A stretch of DNA of 7,375 nt from Clostridia bacterium (GTDB lineage: Bacteria; Bacillota; Clostridia; UMGS1883), in NCBI GenBank assembly GCA_021202495.1, contig JAJQCX010000106.1:8319-15693 (forward strand). The letters run 5' to 3'. The notes beneath the pieces were generated by a model. The model saw only the letters and a program-made list of their open reading frames with translations, did not search any database and was not told the origin of the DNA. This document shows positions 1 through 6,600 of the stretch, piece after piece. The translations under genes were made by a program, and so were the position numbers. The first letter of the stretch is position 1. Each line of letters begins with the position of its first letter.

Positions 1-1226
1 GCAGCAGCGACGAGAGCGTCGCGACGGTTGAAGACGGCGTTGTTACGGCAATTTCCGCGGGCAATGCCGTAATAGAGGCTAAGACGCTTGACGGCGGATA
101 TACCGCCTCGTGTACGGTTGAGGTAACCGCAGTAATACCGGTTGAATCGGTAGAACTTAACAAATCGTCTCTTTCGTTGACAGTCGGCGAAAGCGCAGCG
201 CTTGAAGCTTCCGTTTTGCCCGAGGACGCGACGAATAAAACGGTTGAATGGCACAGCAGCAACGAGAGCGTCGCTGCGGTTGAAGACGGCGTTGTTACGG
301 CAATTTCTTCGGGTGAAGCCGTGATAACGGCAAGCGCGGGCGGAAAATCGGCAAGCTGCACCGTGAATGTAGAGGCGGACGACAAAAGAGTGATTGATTA
401 CGGCGTCTGCGGCGACAATCTGACATGGGTCTTTGACAGCGAATACGTATTAACAATATCGGGAACGGGCGAAATGTACGATTATCTCTCTGCGGATAAT
501 ATTGTTGAATCGCCGTGGTTGGGCTGGATTGTGAAAAAAGCTGTCATTGAAGAAGGTGTGACAAGCATCGGCTCGGGTGCGTTCGCCGGACAAGCCTCTT
601 TGACCGAGGTTGAAATGCCGACCACGCTGACCCAAATAGGCAAATATGCTTTCTATAAATGCAATGCGCTTGAAACGTTTGCAATACCCGACACTGTCAC
701 GCAAATAGATGAAGGAGCTTTTTCCTATTGTACTGCGCTGAAAGAGGTTTATCTTTCGAGCGGAATGCCGCAGGCGGGTTATGCGTGCTTCTACGAATGT
801 ACGAATTTGACGACGGTTCACGTTCCCGTCGAGGTCACTTCGCTTGGCATAGGCGCGTTTTACAACACCGCCGTGACCGAAATTTATTACGGCGGCACCG
901 AGGAACAGTGGAGCAATGTCGATACCTTCAACAGCTATATTTCATCCGACGCGACGGTTTATTTCACAAACCCGAATATAAATTACGTATCGGTTGAAAA
1001 AACCGATAACGCGGTTGTTGTGACGATTGATTTTGACAACCCGACAGGCGGCAGCGTTTTGGCTGTCGGCTACGGGCAGAACGGCGAAATGGTCGACATG
1101 GCAAGCGTTTCCGGCAGCACGGCGTACCTTTCGGCGGACACAATGAGCGTGAAGGTATTTCTGTGGAACAGCATATCCGAAATGACCCCGCTCTGCACCT
1201 CGGTTTCGGTGCGGGCGGATAATTAA
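1..1226 (+). CDS. Cell-surface protein with Big_2 Ig-like domains and BspA-like leucine-rich repeats (5' partial)
   Basis: The reading frame is open from the left edge (first full codon at 3) to the TAA at 1224-1226, giving 407 residues. A TTG at 177 could be taken as a start, but it falls inside a domain and the upstream frame codes for a matching domain, so the true start lies left of the window. Residues 1-44 are the end of one Big_2 (bacterial Ig-like) domain and about 45-124 a complete one. About 127-170 is the GTCGDNLTW-like strand segment that often precedes BspA repeats (here CGDNLTWVF, then LTISGTGEMYDY). About 177-306 are LRR_5/BspA-type repeats with the IG..AF and L..V.(I/M)P pattern. 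About 328-407 is a C-terminal beta domain (VKVFLWNSISEMTPL) that I recall at the ends of clostridial surface proteins. No LPXTG or SLH anchor is seen at the C-terminus. The likely role is extracellular binding or adhesion; the ligand is unknown. Domain classes are confident, function is inferred. Confidence 0.9.
   Translation, partial: SSDESVATVEDGVVTAISAGNAVIEAKTLDGGYTASCTVEVTAVIPVESVELNKSSLSLTVGESAALEASVLPEDATNKTVEWHSSNESVAAVEDGVVTAISSGEAVITASAGGKSASCTVNVEADDKRVIDYGVCGDNLTWVFDSEYVLTISGTGEMYDYLSADNIVESPWLGWIVKKAVIEEGVTSIGSGAFAGQASLTEVEMPTTLTQIGKYAFYKCNALETFAIPDTVTQIDEGAFSYCTALKEVYLSSGMPQAGYACFYECTNLTTVHVPVEVTSLGIGAFYNTAVTEIYYGGTEEQWSNVDTFNSYISSDATVYFTNPNINYVSVEKTDNAVVVTIDFDNPTGGSVLAVGYGQNGEMVDMASVSGSTAYLSADTMSVKVFLWNSISEMTPLCTSVSVRADN
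3..326 (+). repeat. Tandem Big_2-coding repeat, 252-bp period
   Basis: Positions 3-74 realign with 255-326 with about 63 of 72 bases identical, including an exact run of 31 bases (25-55 matching 277-307). The offset of 252 bp equals 84 codons, one Big_2 domain. The array probably continues left of the window. Such near-identical units point to recent duplication or homogenisation within the gene. Confidence 0.85.
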
Positions 1227-1233
1227 AAAACAG

Positions 1234-1261
1234 AAAAAACCGCGTGAAAACGCGGTTTTTT
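1234..1261. terminator. Bidirectional Rho-independent terminator between convergent genes
   Basis: CCGCG at 1240-1244 pairs with CGCGG at 1251-1255 around a 6-nt loop (TGAAAA). The stem is flanked by six A (1234-1239) and six T (1256-1261), so it carries a U-tract when read in either direction. It lies 7 nt after the + strand stop at 1226 and 1 nt after the - strand stop at 1263, so it can end both transcripts. Confidence 0.9.
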
Positions 1262-1262
1262 G

Positions 1263-1937
1263 CTACGGCAAAATCCTCACAACCGTGCCGGGGTTTGTAA
1301 TGTCAAAGAGATGTTCAACGTCCTCGTTATACATGCGGATGCAGCCGTTTGACGCGGCTGTGCCGATGGATGCGGGGTTATTTGTGCCGTGAATGCCGTA
1401 GCCGCGCTTGGAAAGCCCGAGCCAGCGCGTGCCGTAGGGGCCTCCGGGGTCGAGCTGCTTATTTATCACCTCAAAAGCTCCGACGGGCGTCGGGGTGTCG
1501 GGCTTGCCTGTTGCAACGGGGTATTCGTTGACGGCGACGCCGTTTCGATAAACCGTGAGCGTTTTCGCGGCGATATTTATCGCAATTTCAATCTGCAATG
1601 GATTTCGCGGAATACATATCACGTCGCCGATTTCCAAATTTTCGGTGAGATTGGGGTTGGCGGCAAAAATGTCGTCAACGCTCAGCTCAAAGCTTTGGGC
1701 GATTGAATAGACGCTGTCGCCCTTTCTCACAACGTAGAAATTGCCGCTTGCGCACTCTGTTTCGGGGCGATTGACGTTCCCGATGCAAATTGCTTGCCCG
1801 ACAGTGAGATTGTTGGGGTTAACGTCGGGGTTTAAAAGCAGCAAATCCTCAAGCGGAAGGGAAAAGCGTTTCGCGATTTTTGCAAAGGTGTCGCCGCGCT
1901 CTGGTTCGTAGGGCGCGCTTCCTATTGGGCAGTTCAT
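1263..1937 (-). CDS. LysM-LysM-YkuD L,D-transpeptidase
   Basis: This 224-residue protein joins two LysM peptidoglycan-binding domains (about residues 10-52 and 66-110) to a YkuD L,D-transpeptidase domain (about 115-224). The catalytic signature is visible: His183 in GIHGT and the SNGCIRM box with nucleophile Cys199 and Arg201. YkuD enzymes cut the meso-diaminopimelate-D-Ala bond of a tetrapeptide stem and form 3-3 cross-links in peptidoglycan. There is no signal peptide; the protein begins MNCPIG directly before the first LysM. Bacillus subtilis YkuD also combines LysM with this domain and lacks a classical signal, which suits a protein made in the mother cell and placed on the forespore. The ATG overlaps the stop of the upstream LysM gene (ATGA, 1934-1937), and a GGAGG (1945-1949) lies 7 nt upstream inside that gene, indicating translational coupling. 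Enzyme class is confident; the spore role is inferred. I give no symbol because a second LysM and the greater length differ from B. subtilis YkuD. Confidence 0.93.
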   Translation of the reverse strand: MNCPIGSAPYEPERGDTFAKIAKRFSLPLEDLLLLNPDVNPNNLTVGQAICIGNVNRPETECASGNFYVVRKGDSVYSIAQSFELSVDDIFAANPNLTENLEIGDVICIPRNPLQIEIAINIAAKTLTVYRNGVAVNEYPVATGKPDTPTPVGAFEVINKQLDPGGPYGTRWLGLSKRGYGIHGTNNPASIGTAASNGCIRMYNEDVEHLFDITNPGTVVRILP

Positions 1938-2620
1938 ACAACCACCTCCGCTCTTGTGCCGACCGGGACGAGGTTGAAAATTTCAAGCATTGACCCATCG
2001 TCTGTTTGTATAAATTCCGCGCTCTCGTCGCGCATTTTTTCTTCCCCGCGAATGCCCAGATCAAAGGGAGAGAACAAAAGCTCCTTCGCGCCGTCCTTCG
2101 CCCCCGACTCCAGCCGCTTTTTTGTGAGAATGAGGCTTTGCGGCATGAGAACGGCGTCGCTTTCCAATCGGGATGGGAAAACAAAGGCTTCGCCCGTGTT
2201 ATCGTTTATAATTTCAATCGACGTGCCGTCGCTCTTGATTTTCATGCAGACGGGAGAGGGCGCGATGGGTATGCAGAGAAGAAGCCCCTCAAAAATATTT
2301 TCCGGCTCGATTCCGACGTTCGCCGCAAGAAGCTCATCCAAGTCGACGCCGAAATACCGCGCGATTGAGAAAAAGGTGTCCCCCTCGCGCACAATGTAGT
2401 AATTCGTCGTGCGGCACTTGGGATAGCTCTGCTCGGGCAGCGGCACGCATATCACTTGCCCCGGGTTGAGATTATAGGCGTTCAAATTTGTATTTGCCGC
2501 AAGTATCGCGGAAACGCTCGTGTTGTAGGAGAGGGCAATTTTGTAAAGCGTGTCTCCCTCGCGGACAGAATAGGGTAAATGCGACACGGAGCAATTTTTA
2601 AAATTACCGCAAAAAGGCAT
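1934..2620 (-). CDS. Double-LysM protein with uncharacterised C-terminal domain
   Basis: This 228-residue protein has two LysM domains, at about residues 16-60 (YSVREGDTLYKIA...VICVP) and 74-118 (YIVREGDTFFSIA...LLCIP). LysM modules bind the N-acetylglucosamine units of peptidoglycan. Residues about 124-228 match no family I recognise; the segment has short beta-like stretches (SIEIIND, FVFPSRL, SLILTKKRL, SMLEIFNLVPVGT) and no YkuD or amidase catalytic motif. No signal peptide is present; the N-terminus MPFCGNFKNC is short and Cys-containing, resembling the MNCPIG start of the partner. Start choice: GAAAGGA at 2630-2636 lies about 9 nt before the ATG at 2618-2620. It is the first gene of a two-gene operon with the L,D-transpeptidase. 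It may bring the enzyme to, or act with it on, cortex or coat peptidoglycan, but this is inference. LysM identity is confident, function is not. Confidence 0.9.
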   Translation of the reverse strand: MPFCGNFKNCSVSHLPYSVREGDTLYKIALSYNTSVSAILAANTNLNAYNLNPGQVICVPLPEQSYPKCRTTNYYIVREGDTFFSIARYFGVDLDELLAANVGIEPENIFEGLLLCIPIAPSPVCMKIKSDGTSIEIINDNTGEAFVFPSRLESDAVLMPQSLILTKKRLESGAKDGAKELLFSPFDLGIRGEEKMRDESAEFIQTDDGSMLEIFNLVPVGTRAEVVV

Positions 2621-2640
2621 TAAAATCAGTCCTTTCGTGA

Positions 2641-2669
2641 TATAATATGCGCTTTTGACAAAAAACGTG
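2641..2669 (-). promoter_or_regulatory. Candidate sporulation (sigma-K type) promoter of the LysM/YkuD operon
   Basis: On the - strand CATATTATA (2649-2641) fits the B. subtilis sigma-K -10 consensus CATANNNTA exactly. An AC (2668-2667) sits 17 nt upstream, the spacing expected for the short sigma-K -35 element. No good sigma-A -35 (TTGACA) is placed at 16-18 nt; the best is TTCACG at 18 nt from TATTAT. Caveat: the predicted start near 2635 leaves a leader of only about 15 nt, with AAGGA at its very 5' end. The sigma-K motif is short and matches by chance fairly often. Confidence 0.4.
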
Positions 2670-2739
2670 AACGCCCTTCACCGACGCCCCTCTCGTTCCC
2701 TTTCCGCTCTTTCGCCTTTTTCCCCACCCCGCCGCCCAC

Positions 2740-2772
2740 AAAAAAAAGGTTCTCCCGCCCATCGGAAGAACC
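2740..2772 (-). terminator. Rho-independent terminator of the Myb/SANT-like gene
   Basis: On the - strand GGTTCTTCC (2772-2764) pairs with GGGAGAACC (2756-2748), nine pairs including one G-U, around the loop GATGGGC. Eight T follow (2747-2740). It begins 15 nt after the stop at 2788. Confidence 0.9.
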
Positions 2773-2787
2773 CTTCTCTGATTTTTT

Positions 2788-3045
2788 CTATTCAGCCAAA
2801 GCCGCCTTTGCCTCTTCTTCCCGCCTTATCCTCCGCCGCTTTTCCTGTATCGATTTCATCGACCGCTTAATCTTTTCCGAAATCTCCCTGTCCGAAAGCG
2901 TATGCGCCATAATCATTTCTATCTCTTCCTCTTTCCAAGCGCGCTTTGGATATTTGTACGCCGTCTGCCCGTAATAAAGCATGTTTTCCTTCCGTTTCCT
3001 CTCGCGGTATTTCATTCTTCCCTCTTCCGTCGTGTATCTCGCCAT
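2788..3045 (-). CDS. Small basic protein with Myb/SANT-like helix-turn-helix
   Basis: This 85-residue protein is rich in Lys, Arg and Glu. Residues about 35-75 (RAWKEEEIEMIMAH..LSDREISEKIKRSMKSIQEKR) follow the pattern W-x-x-x-E-[hydrophobic]...D-x-E-I-x-x-x-[hydrophobic]-x-R-[ST]-x-x-[AS]-[IV], seen in Myb/SANT-like and GcrA-like DNA-binding helices, where Arg61-Ser62 and the following Lys/Arg would lie in the recognition helix. The N-terminal part (residues 11-31) is a basic segment with LYYGQTAYKYPKR. The tail is a charged helix ending AKAALAE. The chosen ATG (3045-3043) is preceded by GAGGTG about 7 nt upstream. It is monocistronic: its own terminator follows, and no - strand gene adjoins it upstream. 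The target is unknown. DNA binding is inferred from the pattern only; a coding gene is well supported by the SD and terminator. Confidence 0.72.
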   Translation of the reverse strand: MARYTTEEGRMKYRERKRKENMLYYGQTAYKYPKRAWKEEEIEMIMAHTLSDREISEKIKRSMKSIQEKRRRIRREEEAKAALAE

Positions 3046-3090
3046 CCTTTTTCACCTCGCTTTCCCCATTTTCTCCGTACCGTAAAATTT

Positions 3091-3193
3091 CCCGCCGCGG
3101 GTTACCATCTGCCCCAAAATCAACCCACTATAAGCGAGCCTCCCGCCGCTTTCGTCGTAGGGCGGGGGCTCGTCCCCCGCCGCGGGTTACCAT
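3091..3193. repeat. Duplicated 18-mer CCCGCCGCGGGTTACCAT
   Basis: The 18-mer occurs exactly at 3091-3108 and 3176-3193, 85 bp apart. It contains the palindrome CCCGC-C-GCGGG. An 11-base core (GCGGGTTACCA) recurs at 7325-7335, so it is likely part of a dispersed intergenic repeat. The second copy is fused to the GC-rich hairpin at 3158-3181. Confidence 0.8.
3158..3181. repeat. GC-rich palindromic repeat, copy 1
   Basis: GTAG precedes a perfect 8-bp stem, GGCGGGGG (3161-3168) with CCCCCGCC (3174-3181), around the loop CTCGT. It has the same loop and nearly the same stem as the hairpin at 3246-3266. No T-run follows, so it is not a standard terminator. It resembles REP-like elements of clostridial genomes. 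Confidence 0.8.
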
Positions 3194-3241
3194 TCAATTA
3201 AAAATAAACCACCTTTACGCGATTTTCTCGCTGTGTCGGTT

Positions 3242-3266
3242 GTAGGGGCGGGGCTCGTCCCCGCCC
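3242..3266. repeat. GC-rich palindromic repeat, copy 2
   Basis: GTAG then GGGCGGGG (3246-3253) pairs with CCCCGCCC (3259-3266) around the loop CTCGT. The shared GTAG start, CTCGT loop and stem mark it as the same element as copy 1. About 80 bp separate the two. Confidence 0.8.
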
Positions 3267-3290
3267 GCCTGCGCCGCAGCGCGTCAATTC

Positions 3291-3311
3291 AAATTTTGCG
3301 CAGCAAAATTT
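3291..3311. repeat. AT-rich perfect inverted repeat
   Basis: AAATTTTGC (3291-3299) and GCAAAATTT (3303-3311) form a perfect 9-bp stem with the 3-nt loop GCA. It lies inside the intergenic repeat cluster, 24 nt after palindrome copy 2, and may belong to the same composite element. No gene end is nearby for it to terminate. Confidence 0.7.
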
Positions 3312-3347
3312 ATTCCTTCTCACAACGTAAACTTTTAGCCATGAATA

Positions 3348-3367
3348 GTAGGGGCACATCTCGCCCC
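3348..3367. repeat. Degenerate GC-rich palindrome, probable copy 3
   Basis: The sequence again starts GTAGGGGC; GGGGC (3351-3355) can pair with GCCCC (3363-3367), but the stem is only 5 bp, the loop ACATCTC is changed, and a run of eight C follows. It reads as a decayed copy of the two palindromes before it. Confidence 0.5.
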
Positions 3368-3390
3368 CCCCGCCCGCGTTTCACCTCCGC

Positions 3391-3418
3391 AAAAGGCGGC
3401 GGATGTTTCCGCCGCCTT
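3391..3418 (-). terminator. Terminator-like hairpin after the 49-codon ORF
   Basis: AAGGCGGCGG (3393-3402) pairs perfectly with CCGCCGCCTT (3409-3418), a 10-bp stem with a 6-nt loop. Read on the - strand it is followed by TTTT (3394-3391) and then GC, so the U-tract is short. It lies about 30 nt after the stop of the 49-codon ORF (3450) and is the only strong hairpin able to end the adhesin transcript. Confidence 0.55.
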
Positions 3419-3449
3419 GCATTTTTAATGAAGGTCAAAACCTTTTGCC

Positions 3450-3599
3450 TTAGGAATCGGAATCTCCGATAACTGCACCGCCGGTCAAAACGTTGTCATC
3501 GGTGCGAAAAACACTACGAGTAAACGACCCTTCAGCCATAACATCTTCAGAGTTAAATATGATGATTTCCATTTCCGGACGTTCAAAAATCTCTTCCAT
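3450..3599 (-). CDS. Short acidic peptide ORF (49 aa) behind the adhesin gene
   Basis: ATG at 3599-3597 runs 49 codons to TAA at 3452-3450. The product starts MEEIFERPEMEIIIFNSEDV and ends AVIGDSDS; it is acidic (about 12 Asp/Glu against 3 Arg), has no Cys, no signal peptide and no membrane segment. A GAAAGG at 3616-3611 lies 11 nt before the ATG. It starts 46 nt after the stop of the beta-helix gene with no terminator between them, and a terminator-like hairpin follows, so co-transcription is likely. The opening pattern (aromatic-x-x-P-E-x-E-hydrophobic-F-x-x-E-D-V) resembles short clostridial ORFs I recall as uncharacterised peptides; I could not verify this. It could be a peptide precursor or a partner of the adhesin, or simply an uncharacterised small protein. 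The function is unknown. Confidence 0.6.
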   Translation of the reverse strand: MEEIFERPEMEIIIFNSEDVMAEGSFTRSVFRTDDNVLTGGAVIGDSDS

Positions 3600-3645
3600 T
3601 TATAACCATTCCTTTCTTACGAGAATATATTATCCTGCGCTGTCA

Positions 3646-6600
3646 TCAGTCGGTGCTGTTTATTTTGTTCAGTATGCCGTTAGCATATGTAGTCTCATCG
3701 TCTACTGTGTTATCATTCGCCAATGTTTGCGCAATATACTGAACGCTGCTGTCTCTCGTTGCTCCGACTGCATACACGGTCGTTCCGTCGGCAGTTGTAT
3801 AAGTTACGGTAAGAGTCGCGCAATAGTCTGTAGTATACTTGCCATACTCTATTCCCGTTATAACAAGGTTGGAACGGAATGTGGTTTCTGCATTGTCATA
3901 AGTGTTGTATCTTGCGGTGGTACTCTCTGTTCCCGCCTTCGGTACTGTGGTGGTCGAATCCTTTTCACTCCATGTCCAGCCCCATGAAGCTTCCTTACAG
4001 TCTGACGGAATCGCAATATCATAACCGAATCTCAAATCAGCCGAATCATAGCTTTCGGTTTTTCTCAGCGAAGCGCCGAGGTAGTTGATTACGCCGTTGT
4101 TGCCCGACTCTTTGTCAAGACGCACAAACCTTGCGTATGCCACGCCGGAGGTTGCCGAAGAAGAGGTTTCATAAGTGCTGTCTGTATACCAGCCGGCGAA
4201 GATTTCGTTGGAATCCGATTTTTCGGGATATTTCCAAGTTGTGTTGGTAGCTTCGGCAATATCGTCTCCACCTCTCACAGTCTTGAAATATTCCACAAGG
4301 TATGTTCCGCTCAATGCCCAACCGCTGTCGGAATATTGCCAACCTTCGCCGAAGGTGTAAACCTGTGCGCCGGACGTAAGATCCGAGAATATGTGATCTG
4401 CCGTTGACCAAGTGGGATCCCATATACCTTGATTGGGCCACTCTGTAGCCCATGCGTCGGGAACGATGAATGTGCCGGAAGCGCCTATGCTTATCGTGCC
4501 GGATTGATATGCGAACAGACCGGAGCCGTCGGAATCTGTGGTATACCCCAAATCTCTTATATTAAGCGTTCCGCTTTCTACCGCGATTGTGCCGTTGTTT
4601 GTGACAAGACCTTTGTCAGTTGCACTGTCGATGATGACAATTGCGCCGGTGCCGTCGCTGCTCGAATCACTCACCTTCAGTGTAACGCCGCTGTTGATTG
4701 TGAGGTTATACCCTGCCAAATCGAGCGTAACGCTGCCGCTCGGATTTACTTCCAAATCTTCATTCAGCGTTATCTCAGCCAATAACTGCACTGTTTCACC
4801 GTCAGTCGCCCCATCGATAGCCTCTTTAAGAGTTGTGTATTTTGTGCCTGTGGTGGTGTTCTGCGCAACACCTGTGGTTGTTTCCGTAACGGTATAAGTG
4901 CCGTCTTCGTTGGCGCTTATTTCACAATTAGTTGCATCAACATAATCAGTTACATCTGAACTGAACATTCCGCCGGTGATTGTAACCGAGCCGCTATTTG
5001 TTGTTCCGATGCAGTTTTCACTGCTGCCGGTGAACCAGCCGCTGTCAATCGTGACGGTGCCGCCGTCGGAATAAACACAGTAGCTGTCATTCATTCCGAT
5101 TTCTGAGGTGCCAATATTTGTTATTGCCACCGCGCCTTTAGCGTATATCGCATATGTAGTTCCTTCTATTGTCGGACTGCCGGTAATCGTTGCAGTGCTT
5201 TCACTGTCGACATAAAGTCCTGTGGTGCCGCCTTGAATGCCGCCGCCGGTCATGTTGAACTTACAGCCGTTTGTTACATATAAAGCCGCCTTAGTGGAAT
5301 TTGTTGCGCTCACTGAGCCGCTGCTCATCGCAACAGTGCCGCCCGTGGCATATATACCGTAATTATCGCCGCTAACAGTTCCGCCGTTTACGTTAACCTT
5401 CGCGCCGTTGGAATATATGCCGCAGTCATCCGATTCAATGGTTCCGTCCGAAACGGTAAGCTCGCAGGAACTGTTGGCAAGATAAACGCCGTATGTTCCG
5501 CCTGATACCCCGCCGCTGTTGCATGCGATATTGACAGTGCCGCTCTCAACATAAATACCTGTGTCTGAGCCGGTCACACTCGCTTCACCGCCGGTGACAT
5601 TAACTGTACCGCTGCTTTTAACCATAATTCCGTAGTAGCTGTTCACATATGAATCTTTGCCCATTGTCAGCGTACCGCCGTCTACCAAAATGCCGATGTA
5701 ACCCTTGTCATTGGTTGACGTCGCACTGCTGTTTTTTATTACGTCCATACCATAGCAGCCAAGTCCCTTTATCGTAAGAGCCGCATTTGCAGTAACACTA
5801 AAGATATAATCCGTACTAAAGTCACTGTCCAAACTAAGGCTTCCGCATTCGGAAAAATCAATAGTCACATCACCAACAATATCTATGCCATTGTCAAGCA
5901 CAACATATTCCGGTCCGTTCTGAAGATTAAAGAAATTCACTGTTGCGGTTGTTCCGCTAACATTAGCTACTTCCATCGCATCGGCAAAAGTTGCATAGTA
6001 GGCTATCCCATCATCAGTGGTGACACTGGTGTAATATTTTGTCGTTGTGTAGAAATAGCCCTCAGAAAGATTATATTCAAAGTAAGCGTCTTCATCCATA
6101 TACCCCTTCAAATAGCTGGTCATTTTATTGGTAAATGTACCGTGTTCACAGGTGAATGTATAATCATCATCCTTATATCCCGTTGCGGAAACAGTTCCCG
6201 TATAGTTACCGCCGCAAATTGTTATCGCACCTCCGCTGATGGTGAAATCGCCGTCAAGCGTTCCGCCGTATCCCGCAACATTCTCGTATTCTTCGGTCGT
6301 CGAATCCTTTATCGTCAGCGAACCGCCGGTGACTTCAATGTCGGCTGTCAGTGTATTTCCGTTTAAGTCAATCGTAACTTCGTCCGACGAAACAGTCAAT
6401 CCGTCTGAAACTTCCAAATCATCGTCCAAAGTATATGTGCCTTCCGCAAGCGTACCCGAGAGGGTCGAATTTGCTGTCGAAAGCAACATAATGCTTGTGT
6501 TTTCGTCCTCTTCAACGCTTGCCGCGCTTGCGCTGCTGTCGTTATCTCCGGCGTTCGTGTCGTCGCTTTGTACCGATACCGTTTGTTCAACGACTGTTTC

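Noticed and set aside
450..821. Antisense 123-residue open frame under the leucine-rich repeat region
   Set aside because: The + strand frame has clear LRR_5 domains, and the antisense product shows no domain or ribosome binding site; it is a shadow frame.
1956..2399. Open frames of 120 and 147 residues on the + strand opposite the LysM gene
   Set aside because: The - strand frame has two LysM domains, a Shine-Dalgarno and operon coupling. The + strand products are low-complexity Ser/Arg-rich shadows.
3091..3193. CRISPR array
   Set aside because: There are only two copies of an 18-mer 85 bp apart, with a hairpin between them, no further regularly spaced repeats and no cas genes.
2902..3472. 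Several + strand frames of 79-99 residues with GLVPARL/ARPPPR-like segments
   Set aside because: They run through the GC-rich palindromes and the antisense of the Myb-like gene. Arg/Pro-rich GLVPAR segments are the usual artefact of translating such repeats.
3493..3987. + strand 164-residue frame opposite the 49-codon ORF and the adhesin C-terminus
   Set aside because: It has no ribosome binding site or domain, and it covers the well-supported 3' end of the adhesin gene on the other strand.
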